A stretch of 64,000 nt of DNA, from NCBI RefSeq assembly GCF_038396845.1, contig NZ_CP151587.1:2020001-2084000 (forward strand). Direction: 5' to 3'. The notes under the pieces are model-generated. The model saw nothing but the letters and a program-made list of their open reading frames with translations, did not search any database and had not been told where the DNA came from. This DNA comes from Gymnodinialimonas sp. 57CJ19 (lineage in GTDB: Bacteria; Pseudomonadota; Alphaproteobacteria; Rhodobacterales; Rhodobacteraceae). Shown here in pieces: positions 9,169 to 17,122 of the stretch. The translations under genes were made by a program, and so were the position numbers. Each line of letters opens with the position of its first letter. Position 1 is the stretch's first letter.

Positions 9169-10374
9169 ATGGCAGACACCAAAGGACGGGCTTTTCTAGT
9201 CGTGATGGACTCGGTCGGGGTCGGGCATGCGCCCGATGCGGGGGAGTTCTTCAACGGGGATTTGCCGGATACCGGCGCCCATACCCTTGGCCATATCATC
9301 GAGGCCTGCGCGGCGGGCCGGGCCGACGAAGGCCGCAGCGGCCCGCTTTCCACACCGGTTCTCGATAGCCTTGGTTTGCGGGGAACGCTGGACCCCGACA
9401 ATAGCAACAAGGGGCAGGGCGCGGGCCTGTGGGGCGTCGCGCAAGAGGTAAGTGCCGGCAAGGACACGCCCTCGGGCCATTGGGAGTTGGCGGGCCTGCC
9501 GGTGCCGTTTGATTGGGCCTACTTCCCTGAAAAGACGAACAGTTTCCCGATGGATATCCTGCACGAGGTGCAGCGCCTGTGCGGCACGGACGGCACTTTG
9601 GGAAACCAGCACGCCAGTGGCACCGAAGTGATTGCCCGCCTTGGCGAGCAGCACGAACAAAGCGGGTGGCCGATCTGCTATACCTCGGCCGATAGCGTGT
9701 TCCAGATCGCCGCCCACGAAGAGACCTTTGGCCTCGACCGCTTGCTGCGCCTTTGCGAAGGGCTGGCCCCGATGCTCCATGAACGGCGCATTGGGCGCGT
9801 TATTGCGCGGCCTTTCACGGGCAAGCCGGGGGCTTATGAACGCACCGGAAACCGGCGCGATTACGCGATGGAGCCGCCGCAAAAGACCGTGCTGGATTGG
9901 GCGACGGAGGCCGGGCATCCGGTTATCACCATCGGCAAAATCAGCGACATTTTCGCGGGCCGCAACACCGGAGAGGTTCGCAAAGGCCCGGACGCCGCCT
10001 TGATGGAGCACCTTTTGGATGCGGCCCGAACCGCGCCGGAGGGCGCCTTTGTCTTCGCCAATTTCGTGGAGTTTGACAGCCTTTACGGCCACCGCCGTGA
10101 CGTGGCGGGCTACGCGCGGCATCTGGAGTGGTTTGACGCGGCCCTTGCCCCCGTGCTCGACGCTTTGCGCCCCGATGATCTGTTGATCCTGACAGCCGAC
10201 CACGGCAACGACCCCACCTGGCCCGGCACGGACCACACAAGGGAACGCGTGCCGGTGCTTGCCAAGGGCCCCTATAGCGGGCATCTGGGCGTTCGCGCCT
10301 TCGCCGATGTGGGCGCATCTGTGGCGGCGCATTTGGGCCTGTCGGAACGCGGAGCAGGGGAGAGTTTTCTATGA
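9169..10374 (+). CDS. deoB: Phosphopentomutase
   Basis: DeoB converts (deoxy)ribose-1-phosphate to the 5-phosphate, the step after DeoA. It belongs to the alkaline-phosphatase-like metalloenzymes. The 401-aa product shows the N-terminal metal site (VVMDSVGVGHAPDA), the GKDTPSGHWE block containing the phospho-acceptor Thr, and the C-terminal LTADHGNDPTWPGTDHTRE metal site. The ATG directly abuts the deoA stop, and the stop overlaps the add start by 4 nt. Confidence 0.96.
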   Translation: MADTKGRAFLVVMDSVGVGHAPDAGEFFNGDLPDTGAHTLGHIIEACAAGRADEGRSGPLSTPVLDSLGLRGTLDPDNSNKGQGAGLWGVAQEVSAGKDTPSGHWELAGLPVPFDWAYFPEKTNSFPMDILHEVQRLCGTDGTLGNQHASGTEVIARLGEQHEQSGWPICYTSADSVFQIAAHEETFGLDRLLRLCEGLAPMLHERRIGRVIARPFTGKPGAYERTGNRRDYAMEPPQKTVLDWATEAGHPVITIGKISDIFAGRNTGEVRKGPDAALMEHLLDAARTAPEGAFVFANFVEFDSLYGHRRDVAGYARHLEWFDAALAPVLDALRPDDLLILTADHGNDPTWPGTDHTRERVPVLAKGPYSGHLGVRAFADVGASVAAHLGLSERGAGESFL

Positions 10375-11357
10375 GAGATCTACCAAAGGTTGAATTGCAC
10401 CTTCATATCGAAGGGGCCGCACCGCCCGCCTTCATCCGCGGCCTTGCGCAGGAAAAGCGCATGGATATCAGCGGGATATTCGCCGAAGATGGCGGCTACG
10501 CCTACCGCGATTTCCACCACTTCCTTGAAGTATACGAGGCCGCTTGTTCGGTGCTGACGGGCCCGGAAGAATTTCTGCGCCTGACCAAGGCTGTGCTGGA
10601 AGAAAGCGCCTCCCACGGGGTTGTCTACACCGAGATGTTCATCTCGCCCGATTTCTGCGGTGGCGGCGATGTGGCGGCGTGGCGCGAGTATCTGGCGGCG
10701 ATTGAAGAGGCCGCCCATGCGGTGCCCGACATCACCATGCGCGGGATCGCCACCTGCATCCGCCACTTCGGCGGAGAGCAAGCCAAGCAAGCCGCCCTTT
10801 GTGCCGCTGAAACGGCGGGGGATTTCCTCACGGGCTTTGGCATGGGCGGGGCCGAGGACGCCTTCACGCCCGCCGATTTCAAATGGGCCTTCGATTGCGC
10901 CCGCGAGGCGGGGCTACAGATCACCACCCACGCGGGGGAATGGGGCGGCGCAAAGTCGGTGCGCGACAGCATCGAGGCGCTTTCCCCGTCACGCATCGGC
11001 CACGGGGTACAGGCGATTGACGATCCGGCGCTCTGCGACCTGTTGATCGAGCGCGACATCACGCTGGAGGTTTGCCCCGGCTCGAACGTGTTCCTTGCCT
11101 CCAACGTGTTCAACGGCGAGACACCGCGCCTGGCCAATCACCCGATTGAACGGCTGCGCGAACGCGGCGTGAAGGTCACAATCTCGACCGATGATCCGCC
11201 GTTCTTCCGCACCACAATGACCCAGGAATACGAGAACCTCGCCCGCACCTTCGGTTATGACGAGGCGGTTTTCACAGAGCTAAACCAGGTGGCGCTGGAC
11301 GCTGCATTCTGCGATGACACCACGCGAGAGACGATCCGAAAAAGGCTGACCCAATGA
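10371..11357 (+). CDS. add: Adenosine deaminase (adenosine/adenine deaminase family)
   Basis: This 328-aa TIM-barrel metallo-deaminase converts adenosine to inosine. Visible metal and catalytic motifs are ELHLHIEGA at the N-terminus, THAGEWGG near residue 185, [11 protein letters not shown] near 207 and STDDPPFF near 265. The HIEG variant is also seen in adenine deaminases of the same family, so the exact substrate is less certain than the family. The position between deoB and upp supports nucleoside salvage. Both ends overlap neighbours by 4 nt. Confidence 0.88.
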   Translation: MRDLPKVELHLHIEGAAPPAFIRGLAQEKRMDISGIFAEDGGYAYRDFHHFLEVYEAACSVLTGPEEFLRLTKAVLEESASHGVVYTEMFISPDFCGGGDVAAWREYLAAIEEAAHAVPDITMRGIATCIRHFGGEQAKQAALCAAETAGDFLTGFGMGGAEDAFTPADFKWAFDCAREAGLQITTHAGEWGGAKSVRDSIEALSPSRIGHGVQAIDDPALCDLLIERDITLEVCPGSNVFLASNVFNGETPRLANHPIERLRERGVKVTISTDDPPFFRTTMTQEYENLARTFGYDEAVFTELNQVALDAAFCDDTTRETIRKRLTQ

Positions 11358-12001
11358 CCGATTCCCAGACCTCCGACCATTTGACCGTCGTGGACCACCC
11401 CCTTGTGCAACACAAGTTGACGCTGATGCGCGATGTGGAGTGCTCGACCAAGTCGTTCCGGCAACTTCTGCGCGAAATCAGTCACTTGCTGGCCTATGAG
11501 GTGACACGCAACCTGCCCATGACCACGGTCACGGTGCAAACGCCGCTGCAACCGATGGAGGCGCCTGCGATCAAGGGCAAGAAGCTGGCGTTGGTGTCGA
11601 TCCTGCGGGCGGGCAACGGTTTGCTGGATGGTATCCTGGAGCTGATCCCGAATGCGCGGGTGGGTTTTGTCGGCCTCTACCGCGACCCTGAAACGCTGCA
11701 ACCGGTGGAATATTACTACAAGGTGCCCGACGCCATGGAGGACCGCCTGACCATCGTGGTTGATCCCATGCTGGCGACGGGGAATTCGACCGTGGCCGCC
11801 GTGAACCGCCTGAAAGAAGGTGGGGCGCGCAACATCCGGTTCCTGTGCTTGCTGGCCTCTCCCGAAGGGGTCGCGCGGATGAAAGAGGCCCATCCCGATG
11901 TGCCAATCGTCACCGCCTCGCTGGACAGCCACCTGAACGATCACGGCTATATCGTACCGGGTCTAGGGGATGCGGGTGACCGCATGTTCGGCACTAAATA
12001 A
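11354..12001 (+). CDS. upp: Uracil phosphoribosyltransferase
   Basis: Upp makes UMP from uracil and PRPP. The 215-aa product has the typical N-terminus ([16 protein letters not shown]), the [11 protein letters not shown] block and the PRPP-binding loop [11 protein letters not shown] near residue 135. It closes the salvage operon: Cdd and DeoA release uracil, which Upp recaptures. I see no convincing terminator in the 72 bp after it. Confidence 0.96.
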   Translation: MTDSQTSDHLTVVDHPLVQHKLTLMRDVECSTKSFRQLLREISHLLAYEVTRNLPMTTVTVQTPLQPMEAPAIKGKKLALVSILRAGNGLLDGILELIPNARVGFVGLYRDPETLQPVEYYYKVPDAMEDRLTIVVDPMLATGNSTVAAVNRLKEGGARNIRFLCLLASPEGVARMKEAHPDVPIVTASLDSHLNDHGYIVPGLGDAGDRMFGTK

Positions 12002-12073
12002 CCGTTTGAAACTCTTTACTTGGCGTCACATTTCGCACTAGATATCCCCAAGCGTTTATCTGGGGGATATCGC

Positions 12074-13276
12074 ATGTCTATCAAGCATTGGCGCAGTGCC
12101 GCCATTTTGAGTCTTTCCATGGGGCTCGTCCTGCCCAGCGCGGTTTTCGCGCAGGGCGTTCCGGCAGAAGTGCCGTCCTCGTCCTACACCGGCGATCAAT
12201 ATATCGACAGTCAGGGCTGCGTTTTTGTGCGCGTCGGTTTTGGCGCCGCTACCGAATGGGTGCCGCGCGTTGGGCGTGATCGCAACCAGGTTTGTGGTCA
12301 GACGCCGACCAGTGGCGTGGCGCGGACCCAACCGGACCTGACCGCCGACAGCCGCGTCACCGTGATTGGCGGGCCTGCACCTGCGCCAGCAGCCGCACCC
12401 GCACCTGCGCCTGCGCCCGTTGCAGCGGCACCGGCCCCCGTCGTGGCCGCAGCGCCCGCGCCGGTTGCCCCCGCGCCCGCCCCGGTTGTGGCCGCTCCGC
12501 CGGTGCAAGTGACTGCGCCCGCGCCCGTAACCATCACGGCCCCGCAGGTCACAACGGGTTGCCCCAACCTTCCCGCCGCCCACCAGCCCTACTTCAGCGG
12601 CGAAGGTGTCCGCTGTGGTCCGCAGGGCACTTTCCCCGGCACCGTTGGCCCTCAGTCGGGCCTTGGCGGCAGCGCCGAGCCTCGGACCGGCACACCGCGC
12701 AGCTTTGCCCTAAGCGCCCCACCGCCCGGTTACGAGGCGGCCTGGGATGATGGCCGTCTGAACCCGCTTCGCGGCCTGGGCACGCCCACGGGCCAAGCTC
12801 AGATGGAGCAGGTTTGGACCAATACCGTGCCGCGCCGTCTGGTCTCGGTTCCGATCACACGGGGCACGCAGGTGATCACCCGTCGTCAGGCTGCCGCCGC
12901 CGCACTGGCGTCGCGCACCGCCGCGCAGACCCCGTCCACGGGCGCTTTGGCCTCGGCAGAGGTCCGCACGCCAGCCCCACGTGCCCGGTTGCCACTGGGT
13001 GCTGAAGCGGCGGCTGTAGCGCCCTCGAACGAGGTGCGCGTGGGCGCGGGCCATCGCCATGTTCTGGCGGGCACGTTCCAGGGCCAGGGGGACGCAACTA
13101 ACGCCTATAACCGGCTTGCGGCATCGGGGCTTCCGGCGCGGATCGGTCGGATTCAACGGCAGGGGCAAACGCTGTTCGTCGTCATGGCGGGGCCCTACAA
13201 CGACGCGCAATCCCTGGGACGCGCTTTGGTGCAGACCCGTGGCGCAGGCTTTGGCGGCGCTATCACACGCAACTGA
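12074..13276 (+). CDS. Secreted SPOR-domain protein with Ala/Pro-rich linker
   Basis: The frame opens at a TTG at 12020, but ATG 12074, with GGGGGA 7 nt before it, starts a clear Sec signal peptide (charged MSIKHWR, hydrophobic core, cleavage near AVFA-Q at residue 26). The mature 400-aa precursor holds a short conserved domain with Cys residues, then an Ala/Pro/Val-rich low-complexity stretch around residues 100-160. A C-terminal SPOR domain (last 78 residues, ending in [17 protein letters not shown]) normally binds denuded peptidoglycan at division sites. Function beyond cell-wall binding is unknown. A strong terminator follows. Confidence 0.85.
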   Translation: MSIKHWRSAAILSLSMGLVLPSAVFAQGVPAEVPSSSYTGDQYIDSQGCVFVRVGFGAATEWVPRVGRDRNQVCGQTPTSGVARTQPDLTADSRVTVIGGPAPAPAAAPAPAPAPVAAAPAPVVAAAPAPVAPAPAPVVAAPPVQVTAPAPVTITAPQVTTGCPNLPAAHQPYFSGEGVRCGPQGTFPGTVGPQSGLGGSAEPRTGTPRSFALSAPPPGYEAAWDDGRLNPLRGLGTPTGQAQMEQVWTNTVPRRLVSVPITRGTQVITRRQAAAAALASRTAAQTPSTGALASAEVRTPAPRARLPLGAEAAAVAPSNEVRVGAGHRHVLAGTFQGQGDATNAYNRLAASGLPARIGRIQRQGQTLFVVMAGPYNDAQSLGRALVQTRGAGFGGAITRN

Positions 13277-13300
13277 GCCACTGGGCAGATTTCTGAGAAG

Positions 13301-13327
13301 GGGGCGCAGGTTTTGCGCCCCTTTTTT
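13301..13327 (+). terminator. Rho-independent terminator of the SPOR gene
   Basis: The stem GGGGCGCA / TGCGCCCC encloses a 5-nt loop and is followed directly by six T. This is the cleanest intrinsic terminator in the window on the plus strand. It sits 24 nt after the SPOR gene stop and may also limit the convergent minus-strand gene. Confidence 0.9.
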
Positions 13328-13335
13328 GTGGCCAC

Positions 13336-14355
13336 TTAGCTGGTGCAGATCTCTTGCAGGCTGACCCAATCGGCATCGCTCAGCACCGGTTCCCCGGCAA
13401 TGCCGCGCATGGGATCGGCCTCGATCAGGCCCAAGACCTGCTCGCCCGAGACATCGCGAGCGAAGGCGTAGGGTTGCGACGATATCTGCGCCGCCTCGAA
13501 CCGTTCCAGCAGGGCGGCATCGGGCACATGGGCCCCGTCGCGGGACAACAGGCGGGCGGCGTGGGCGTGGATCGCCTCCTCGGCGATTTCGCCGGTGGTC
13601 AGCAGGCGGAAGGTGACGCCAAGGCCCGCTTCGGACAGGAACACCTCCACCGGGTCCGAGGCCGCGACCCGCACGGATTCGGCCAGAAGATAGCCTGCGA
13701 AAACCTCGGGCGTCTCAAAATCCTCGGCCAAGGCGGCAGAGGCGGCAACGATGTTTCCGGGCAGGCCAAGCGTATCGGGGATCGTGGCGGGAAAGATCAC
13801 CAATTGCGGGGCATTCTCGGCCCCAAAGGTGCGCACGGCCAGCCGCAAAAGCGCGGTGCGTCCGCCGCGTCCGGTGCAGGGGCGGCCGGAAATATGGGTC
13901 ATCTGCGCGAGCAATTGCTGGCCGATCTCGACCCGTTTGGCTTCGGGCAGAAGCGAGACCGTCTGCCGGGTCAACGCGCCGGGCAGCCAGAACACCGCCA
14001 GCGCGGCGGCGGTTGCGATGAAGCCCACACCAAGCACCAAACGCAACCTGCCGGGGCGGGGACGGGCCTTGGCAATGGCCGAGCGGATACGTTCGATCGC
14101 GGCGATCATATCGGCATCCGCGATCTCCAGTTCCTCATCGCTGTCGCGAGCCGGGGCGTAGAGTGCGGGGGCCTTACCGGGGTTCAAACGCTCGACCGCG
14201 GGCAAGGACCAATGGCCAAGCGCGTCGCCCGAGGCGGAGGACATCACCAGCGTCGCCTCGCCCAACGACACGACAACCTCGCGCCGCTGTTCGTCGGCCC
14301 GTTCGCGCCAGAGACCAAGGGCCTCCAGCCGATTGTATTGCTCTAGTGCGGTCAT
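13336..14355 (-). CDS. Membrane protein resembling an inactivated M48-type peptidase
   Basis: The 339-aa protein has a cytoplasmic N-terminal region, one transmembrane helix (about residues 105-125) and a C-terminal domain. Residues 183-240 read like the M48 zinc-peptidase core: NAPQLVIFPATIPDTLGLPGNIV, then a helix with FAGYLLAESVRVA where M48 enzymes carry LAHEIGHV. The HExxH histidines are missing, so it should not be an active metallopeptidase. The M48 link is my reading of the pattern, not a search result. It may be a pseudo-enzyme in envelope quality control. It stands alone, convergent with the SPOR gene. Confidence 0.6.
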   Translation of the reverse strand: MTALEQYNRLEALGLWRERADEQRREVVVSLGEATLVMSSASGDALGHWSLPAVERLNPGKAPALYAPARDSDEELEIADADMIAAIERIRSAIAKARPRPGRLRLVLGVGFIATAAALAVFWLPGALTRQTVSLLPEAKRVEIGQQLLAQMTHISGRPCTGRGGRTALLRLAVRTFGAENAPQLVIFPATIPDTLGLPGNIVAASAALAEDFETPEVFAGYLLAESVRVAASDPVEVFLSEAGLGVTFRLLTTGEIAEEAIHAHAARLLSRDGAHVPDAALLERFEAAQISSQPYAFARDVSGEQVLGLIEADPMRGIAGEPVLSDADWVSLQEICTS

Positions 14356-14414
14356 CCGCCTGCCGATCGCCTTATCGCGTTGTTAACCCTTTACCTATAG
14401 GAGGCGGCGGCAAC

Positions 14415-14456
14415 CCTCAATGCAAGGGCCTCAGTGTAAGGGCCTCAATGCAAGGA
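14415..14456. repeat. Three tandem copies of a 14-bp repeat
   Basis: The unit CCTCAATGCAAGGG occurs three times head to tail; the middle copy differs at two positions and the last copy ends in A. It lies between the 3' end of the acyl-CoA ligase gene and the 5' end of the pseudo-peptidase gene, both on the minus strand. The two differences look like point changes in a recent tandem duplication. No function is evident. Confidence 0.8.
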
Positions 14457-14460
14457 GACG

Positions 14461-16092
14461 TCAGAGGGTCTTGGCCAGCCCACGCAGCTCAAACTTCTGA
14501 ATCTTCCCGGTGGAGGTCTTGGGGAGTTCGGTGAACACGACGTTTTTGGGGGTCTTGAAGCCTGCAAGACGTTCGCGGGCGAAGGCGATAAGCTCGGCCT
14601 CGGTCGCTGTCGCGCCTTCCTTCAGCTCGATAAACGCGCAGGGGGTTTCGCCCCACTTGTCATCGGGCTTGGCTACCACGGCGCACAGGGACACGGCGGG
14701 GTGGTGCATCAGCACGCCCTCGACCTCCACCGACGAGATATTCTCGCCGCCCGAGATGATGATATCCTTGGCCCGGTCCGCGATCTGGATGTAGCTGTCA
14801 GGATGTTGCACGGCGATGTCGCCGGTGTGGAAATAACCGCCCCGGAAAGCCTCGGCCGTGGCGTCCGCGTTCTTGTAATAGCCCTTCATGGTGGAGTTGC
14901 CCCGCATCATGATTTCACCGGTCTGAACGCCGTCCATCGCGACCTGATCCATGGTCTCGGGGTCCATCACGGTGATGTGGTCCATATTCGGGAAGGCCAC
15001 CCCCTGACGGGCCTTGATGCCCGCGCGGGCATCGGCGTCAAGCGCGGCCCAGTCCGCATCCTGCCAGACACATTCCGTTGCTGGACCATAAGATTCCGTC
15101 AGGCCGTAGACCTGAGTGACGTGGAAGCCCATGGTTTCGATGGCGGCAAGTGTCGCGGCGGCGGGCGGCGCGCCGGCGGTAAACACTTCGACCGTGTGGG
15201 TGAATTCCCGGCGGTCTGCGTCCTTGGCATTCACCAGCATGTTCAACACGATGGGCGCACCGCCCAGATGGGTGACGCCTTCGTCGGCGATGGCGTTGTA
15301 GATGGCCGCAGCGGTGATATCGCGGCAGCAGACCAAGGTGCCGCCCACGGCGGGCATCATCCACGTGTGGCACCAGTTGTTGCAATGGAACATCGGCACA
15401 ATTGTCAGATAGACGGGGTATAGCGTCATCCGCCAGCTGATCGGCGTGCCCATGGTAATCAGGTAGGCGCCCCGGTGGTGGTAGACGACGCCCTTGGGCC
15501 GACCCGTGGTGCCAGAGGTGTAGTTCAGGGCGATGCTTTCCCATTCGTCCTCGGGCATCTGCCAAGGGGCGTCGGGTGTGCCTTCTTCAAGCAGGTCTTC
15601 ATAGGTCGTGTAACGCCCCGTGGCGGGGTGGCCTGCGTCGGCATCGGGCACTTCGATAATCAACGGGGCGGGGCCGTCCATCGCGGCGATGGCCTGTTCC
15701 ACCAGCGGCAGAAATTGCGTGTCGGCAAGGATCAAGGACGTCTCGGCGTGGTCCAGGATATAGGCCACCGTGGCGGTATCGAGCCGAATGTTAATGGCGT
15801 TAAGGATCGCGCCCGCCGCAGGAACGCCGAAATGCGCCTCGGCATGGGGATAGGTGTTCGGCAGGATCGTCGAGACGACATCACCGGGCTTGATCCCGCG
15901 CTTGGTCAGCGCCGAGGCAAGGCGCGATACACGGGCGTGGTATTGGGCATAGGTCTTGCGGTGGGCCCCGTCGATCACGGCCAAGCGGTTGGGGAACACA
16001 AGGGCGGCACGGGCAAGGTGACTGAGGGGGGTTAGCGGCACAAAGTTGGCGGGGCTTTTTTCAAGCCCGGTCTCGTCCTTCATCCAGCCCAT
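14461..16092 (-). CDS. AMP-forming acyl-CoA synthetase
   Basis: The 543-aa protein activates a carboxylic acid to its CoA thioester through an acyl-adenylate. It shows YTSGTTGRPKGVVYHH near residue 185, YGLTESYGP, GYFHTGDIAV, RAKDIIISGGENISS and the catalytic-lysine tail KTSTGKIQKFELR. The N-terminus EKSPANFVPLTPLSHLARAA places it with medium/short-chain ligases such as the DmdB-like and plant AAE groups, so a 3-methylthiopropionate or short-chain fatty acid substrate is possible but not shown. The frame continues far upstream; I use ATG 16092, which has a GGAGGAGAG ribosome site. No partner gene is adjacent, although a beta-oxidation cluster begins 1 kb away. Confidence 0.92.
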   Translation of the reverse strand: MGWMKDETGLEKSPANFVPLTPLSHLARAALVFPNRLAVIDGAHRKTYAQYHARVSRLASALTKRGIKPGDVVSTILPNTYPHAEAHFGVPAAGAILNAINIRLDTATVAYILDHAETSLILADTQFLPLVEQAIAAMDGPAPLIIEVPDADAGHPATGRYTTYEDLLEEGTPDAPWQMPEDEWESIALNYTSGTTGRPKGVVYHHRGAYLITMGTPISWRMTLYPVYLTIVPMFHCNNWCHTWMMPAVGGTLVCCRDITAAAIYNAIADEGVTHLGGAPIVLNMLVNAKDADRREFTHTVEVFTAGAPPAAATLAAIETMGFHVTQVYGLTESYGPATECVWQDADWAALDADARAGIKARQGVAFPNMDHITVMDPETMDQVAMDGVQTGEIMMRGNSTMKGYYKNADATAEAFRGGYFHTGDIAVQHPDSYIQIADRAKDIIISGGENISSVEVEGVLMHHPAVSLCAVVAKPDDKWGETPCAFIELKEGATATEAELIAFARERLAGFKTPKNVVFTELPKTSTGKIQKFELRGLAKTL

Positions 16093-16437
16093 CGTTCTCT
16101 CCTCCCCAAGATAAATCAGCCGCCAAAACTGTCGAAATTCTTGCCGGATGAATGAAGCAAAGGGAAGGAAAAAGTCCGCCCACCCCCGTGGAGTAAAGAG
16201 AGAGAGGGGCTGGCGGAGTGGCGACAGGAGGGCATGCACCCTGTCGCCGGGGACAAGAACTTCACGGGGCAGCACCCGGTTTCCGTCGCACAAATGTGAG
16301 AAATCGGCACGACAACGCCGAAAATACCGCGACAGAAGGGAAAATGAGGCCGATGGCAGCCACAGGGAATTGTGTTGCACGGCGGTTTCGTGCAAACTTA
16401 TCCACAATCAAAAAACAACAAATCACATGAGGCAAGT
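16093..16437. other. 345-bp divergent intergenic region
   Basis: This gap separates the acyl-CoA ligase (minus) from the beta-barrel gene (plus). It holds a hairpin at 16221-16247 with arms GCGACAGG / CCTGTCGC around an 11-nt loop and no U-tract. A promoter-like element at 16375-16403 is listed separately. The phrase TTTATCTTGGGGAGG, read on the minus strand just before the ligase start, includes its ribosome site. No ORF here looks real. Confidence 0.6.
16375..16403 (+). promoter_or_regulatory. Sigma-70-like promoter overlapped by an inverted repeat
   Basis: TTGCAC (16375-16380) and TTATCC (16398-16403) are spaced by 17 nt, a good -35/-10 pair 34 nt before the beta-barrel start codon. A perfect 7-bp inverted repeat, TTGCACG / CGTGCAA with a 7-nt spacer (16375-16395), covers the -35 and most of the spacer. 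That is where a repressor would block RNA polymerase. The regulator is unknown. Confidence 0.55.
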
Positions 16438-17004
16438 ATGCAGTATCTCCGCGCAATCGCGTGCGTGGCTATGGTGGGAGTCTCTGCCCCCGTAAGCGCG
16501 CAAACCACAGACTGGACCGGCTTTTACGCCGGTGCTCAACTTGAGAACGCTAACGTCTCGATCGAGACGACAAGCGGCACCGAGACCAACAGTGGCAGTG
16601 GCCTGATGTTTGGGGCCGCCGGTGGCTATCGCTTCGATCTGGGCGATGTGGTCATGGGGGCGACCTTTGGGGCGCAGTTCGGCAATGTGGGCGTTACGGA
16701 ATTGACGCCTTCTGCGATGCCGGACCCGACCTTGGACACGCTGCTGCGGGCGGGGATCGAGTTGGGCTATGACCTGGGGCCGGTGCTGGTCACCGGCGGG
16801 GTCGGGCAGACTTTTGCGATCATGACCGATACTTCGAACCAGCGGCGTTCCGAGTTTGGGTCGTACTTCGCTTTCGGTGCAGACTACATGCTGACGGAAG
16901 AGATCATGGTGGGCGCCGATGTGACCCGCACGATCCTGAACGACTTTTCGGGATCGGATATGTCGGCCACGTCGATCGGCATCGGGGCTGCTTACCGGTT
17001 CTGA
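16438..17004 (+). CDS. Outer membrane beta-barrel protein (OmpA-like/opacity type)
   Basis: This 188-aa precursor begins with a signal peptide (MQYLRAIACVAMVGVSAPVSAQ) and continues with WTGFYAGAQL, a classic opening of small 8-strand outer-membrane barrels. Alternating hydrophobic and polar strands run to the C-terminal GIGAAYRF, with the terminal Phe used by the BAM machinery. I chose ATG 16438 over upstream in-frame starts because of the signal peptide and GAGG 6 nt before. The gene is monocistronic with its own promoter and a strong terminator. Ligand or role is unknown. Confidence 0.85.
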   Translation: MQYLRAIACVAMVGVSAPVSAQTTDWTGFYAGAQLENANVSIETTSGTETNSGSGLMFGAAGGYRFDLGDVVMGATFGAQFGNVGVTELTPSAMPDPTLDTLLRAGIELGYDLGPVLVTGGVGQTFAIMTDTSNQRRSEFGSYFAFGADYMLTEEIMVGADVTRTILNDFSGSDMSATSIGIGAAYRF

Positions 17005-17068
17005 GCCTGCTCAAGCGTGAGCAGGGCCGTAAGTGCCTGAAACCAAACGGTTTCGCATTGTTATACAA

Positions 17069-17104
17069 GAAAGGGCCGGGCCTGATTGCAGGCCCGGCCC
17101 TTTC
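17069..17104. terminator. Bidirectional terminator, perfect 16-bp stem
   Basis: Arms 17069-17084 and 17089-17104 are perfectly complementary around a 4-nt loop (ATTG). The A-rich 5' and T-rich 3' ends of the stem provide U-tracts in both directions. It separates the beta-barrel gene from the convergent fadJ gene and serves both. Confidence 0.9.
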
Positions 17105-17122
17105 GTTTGACGGGCGCGCCCC

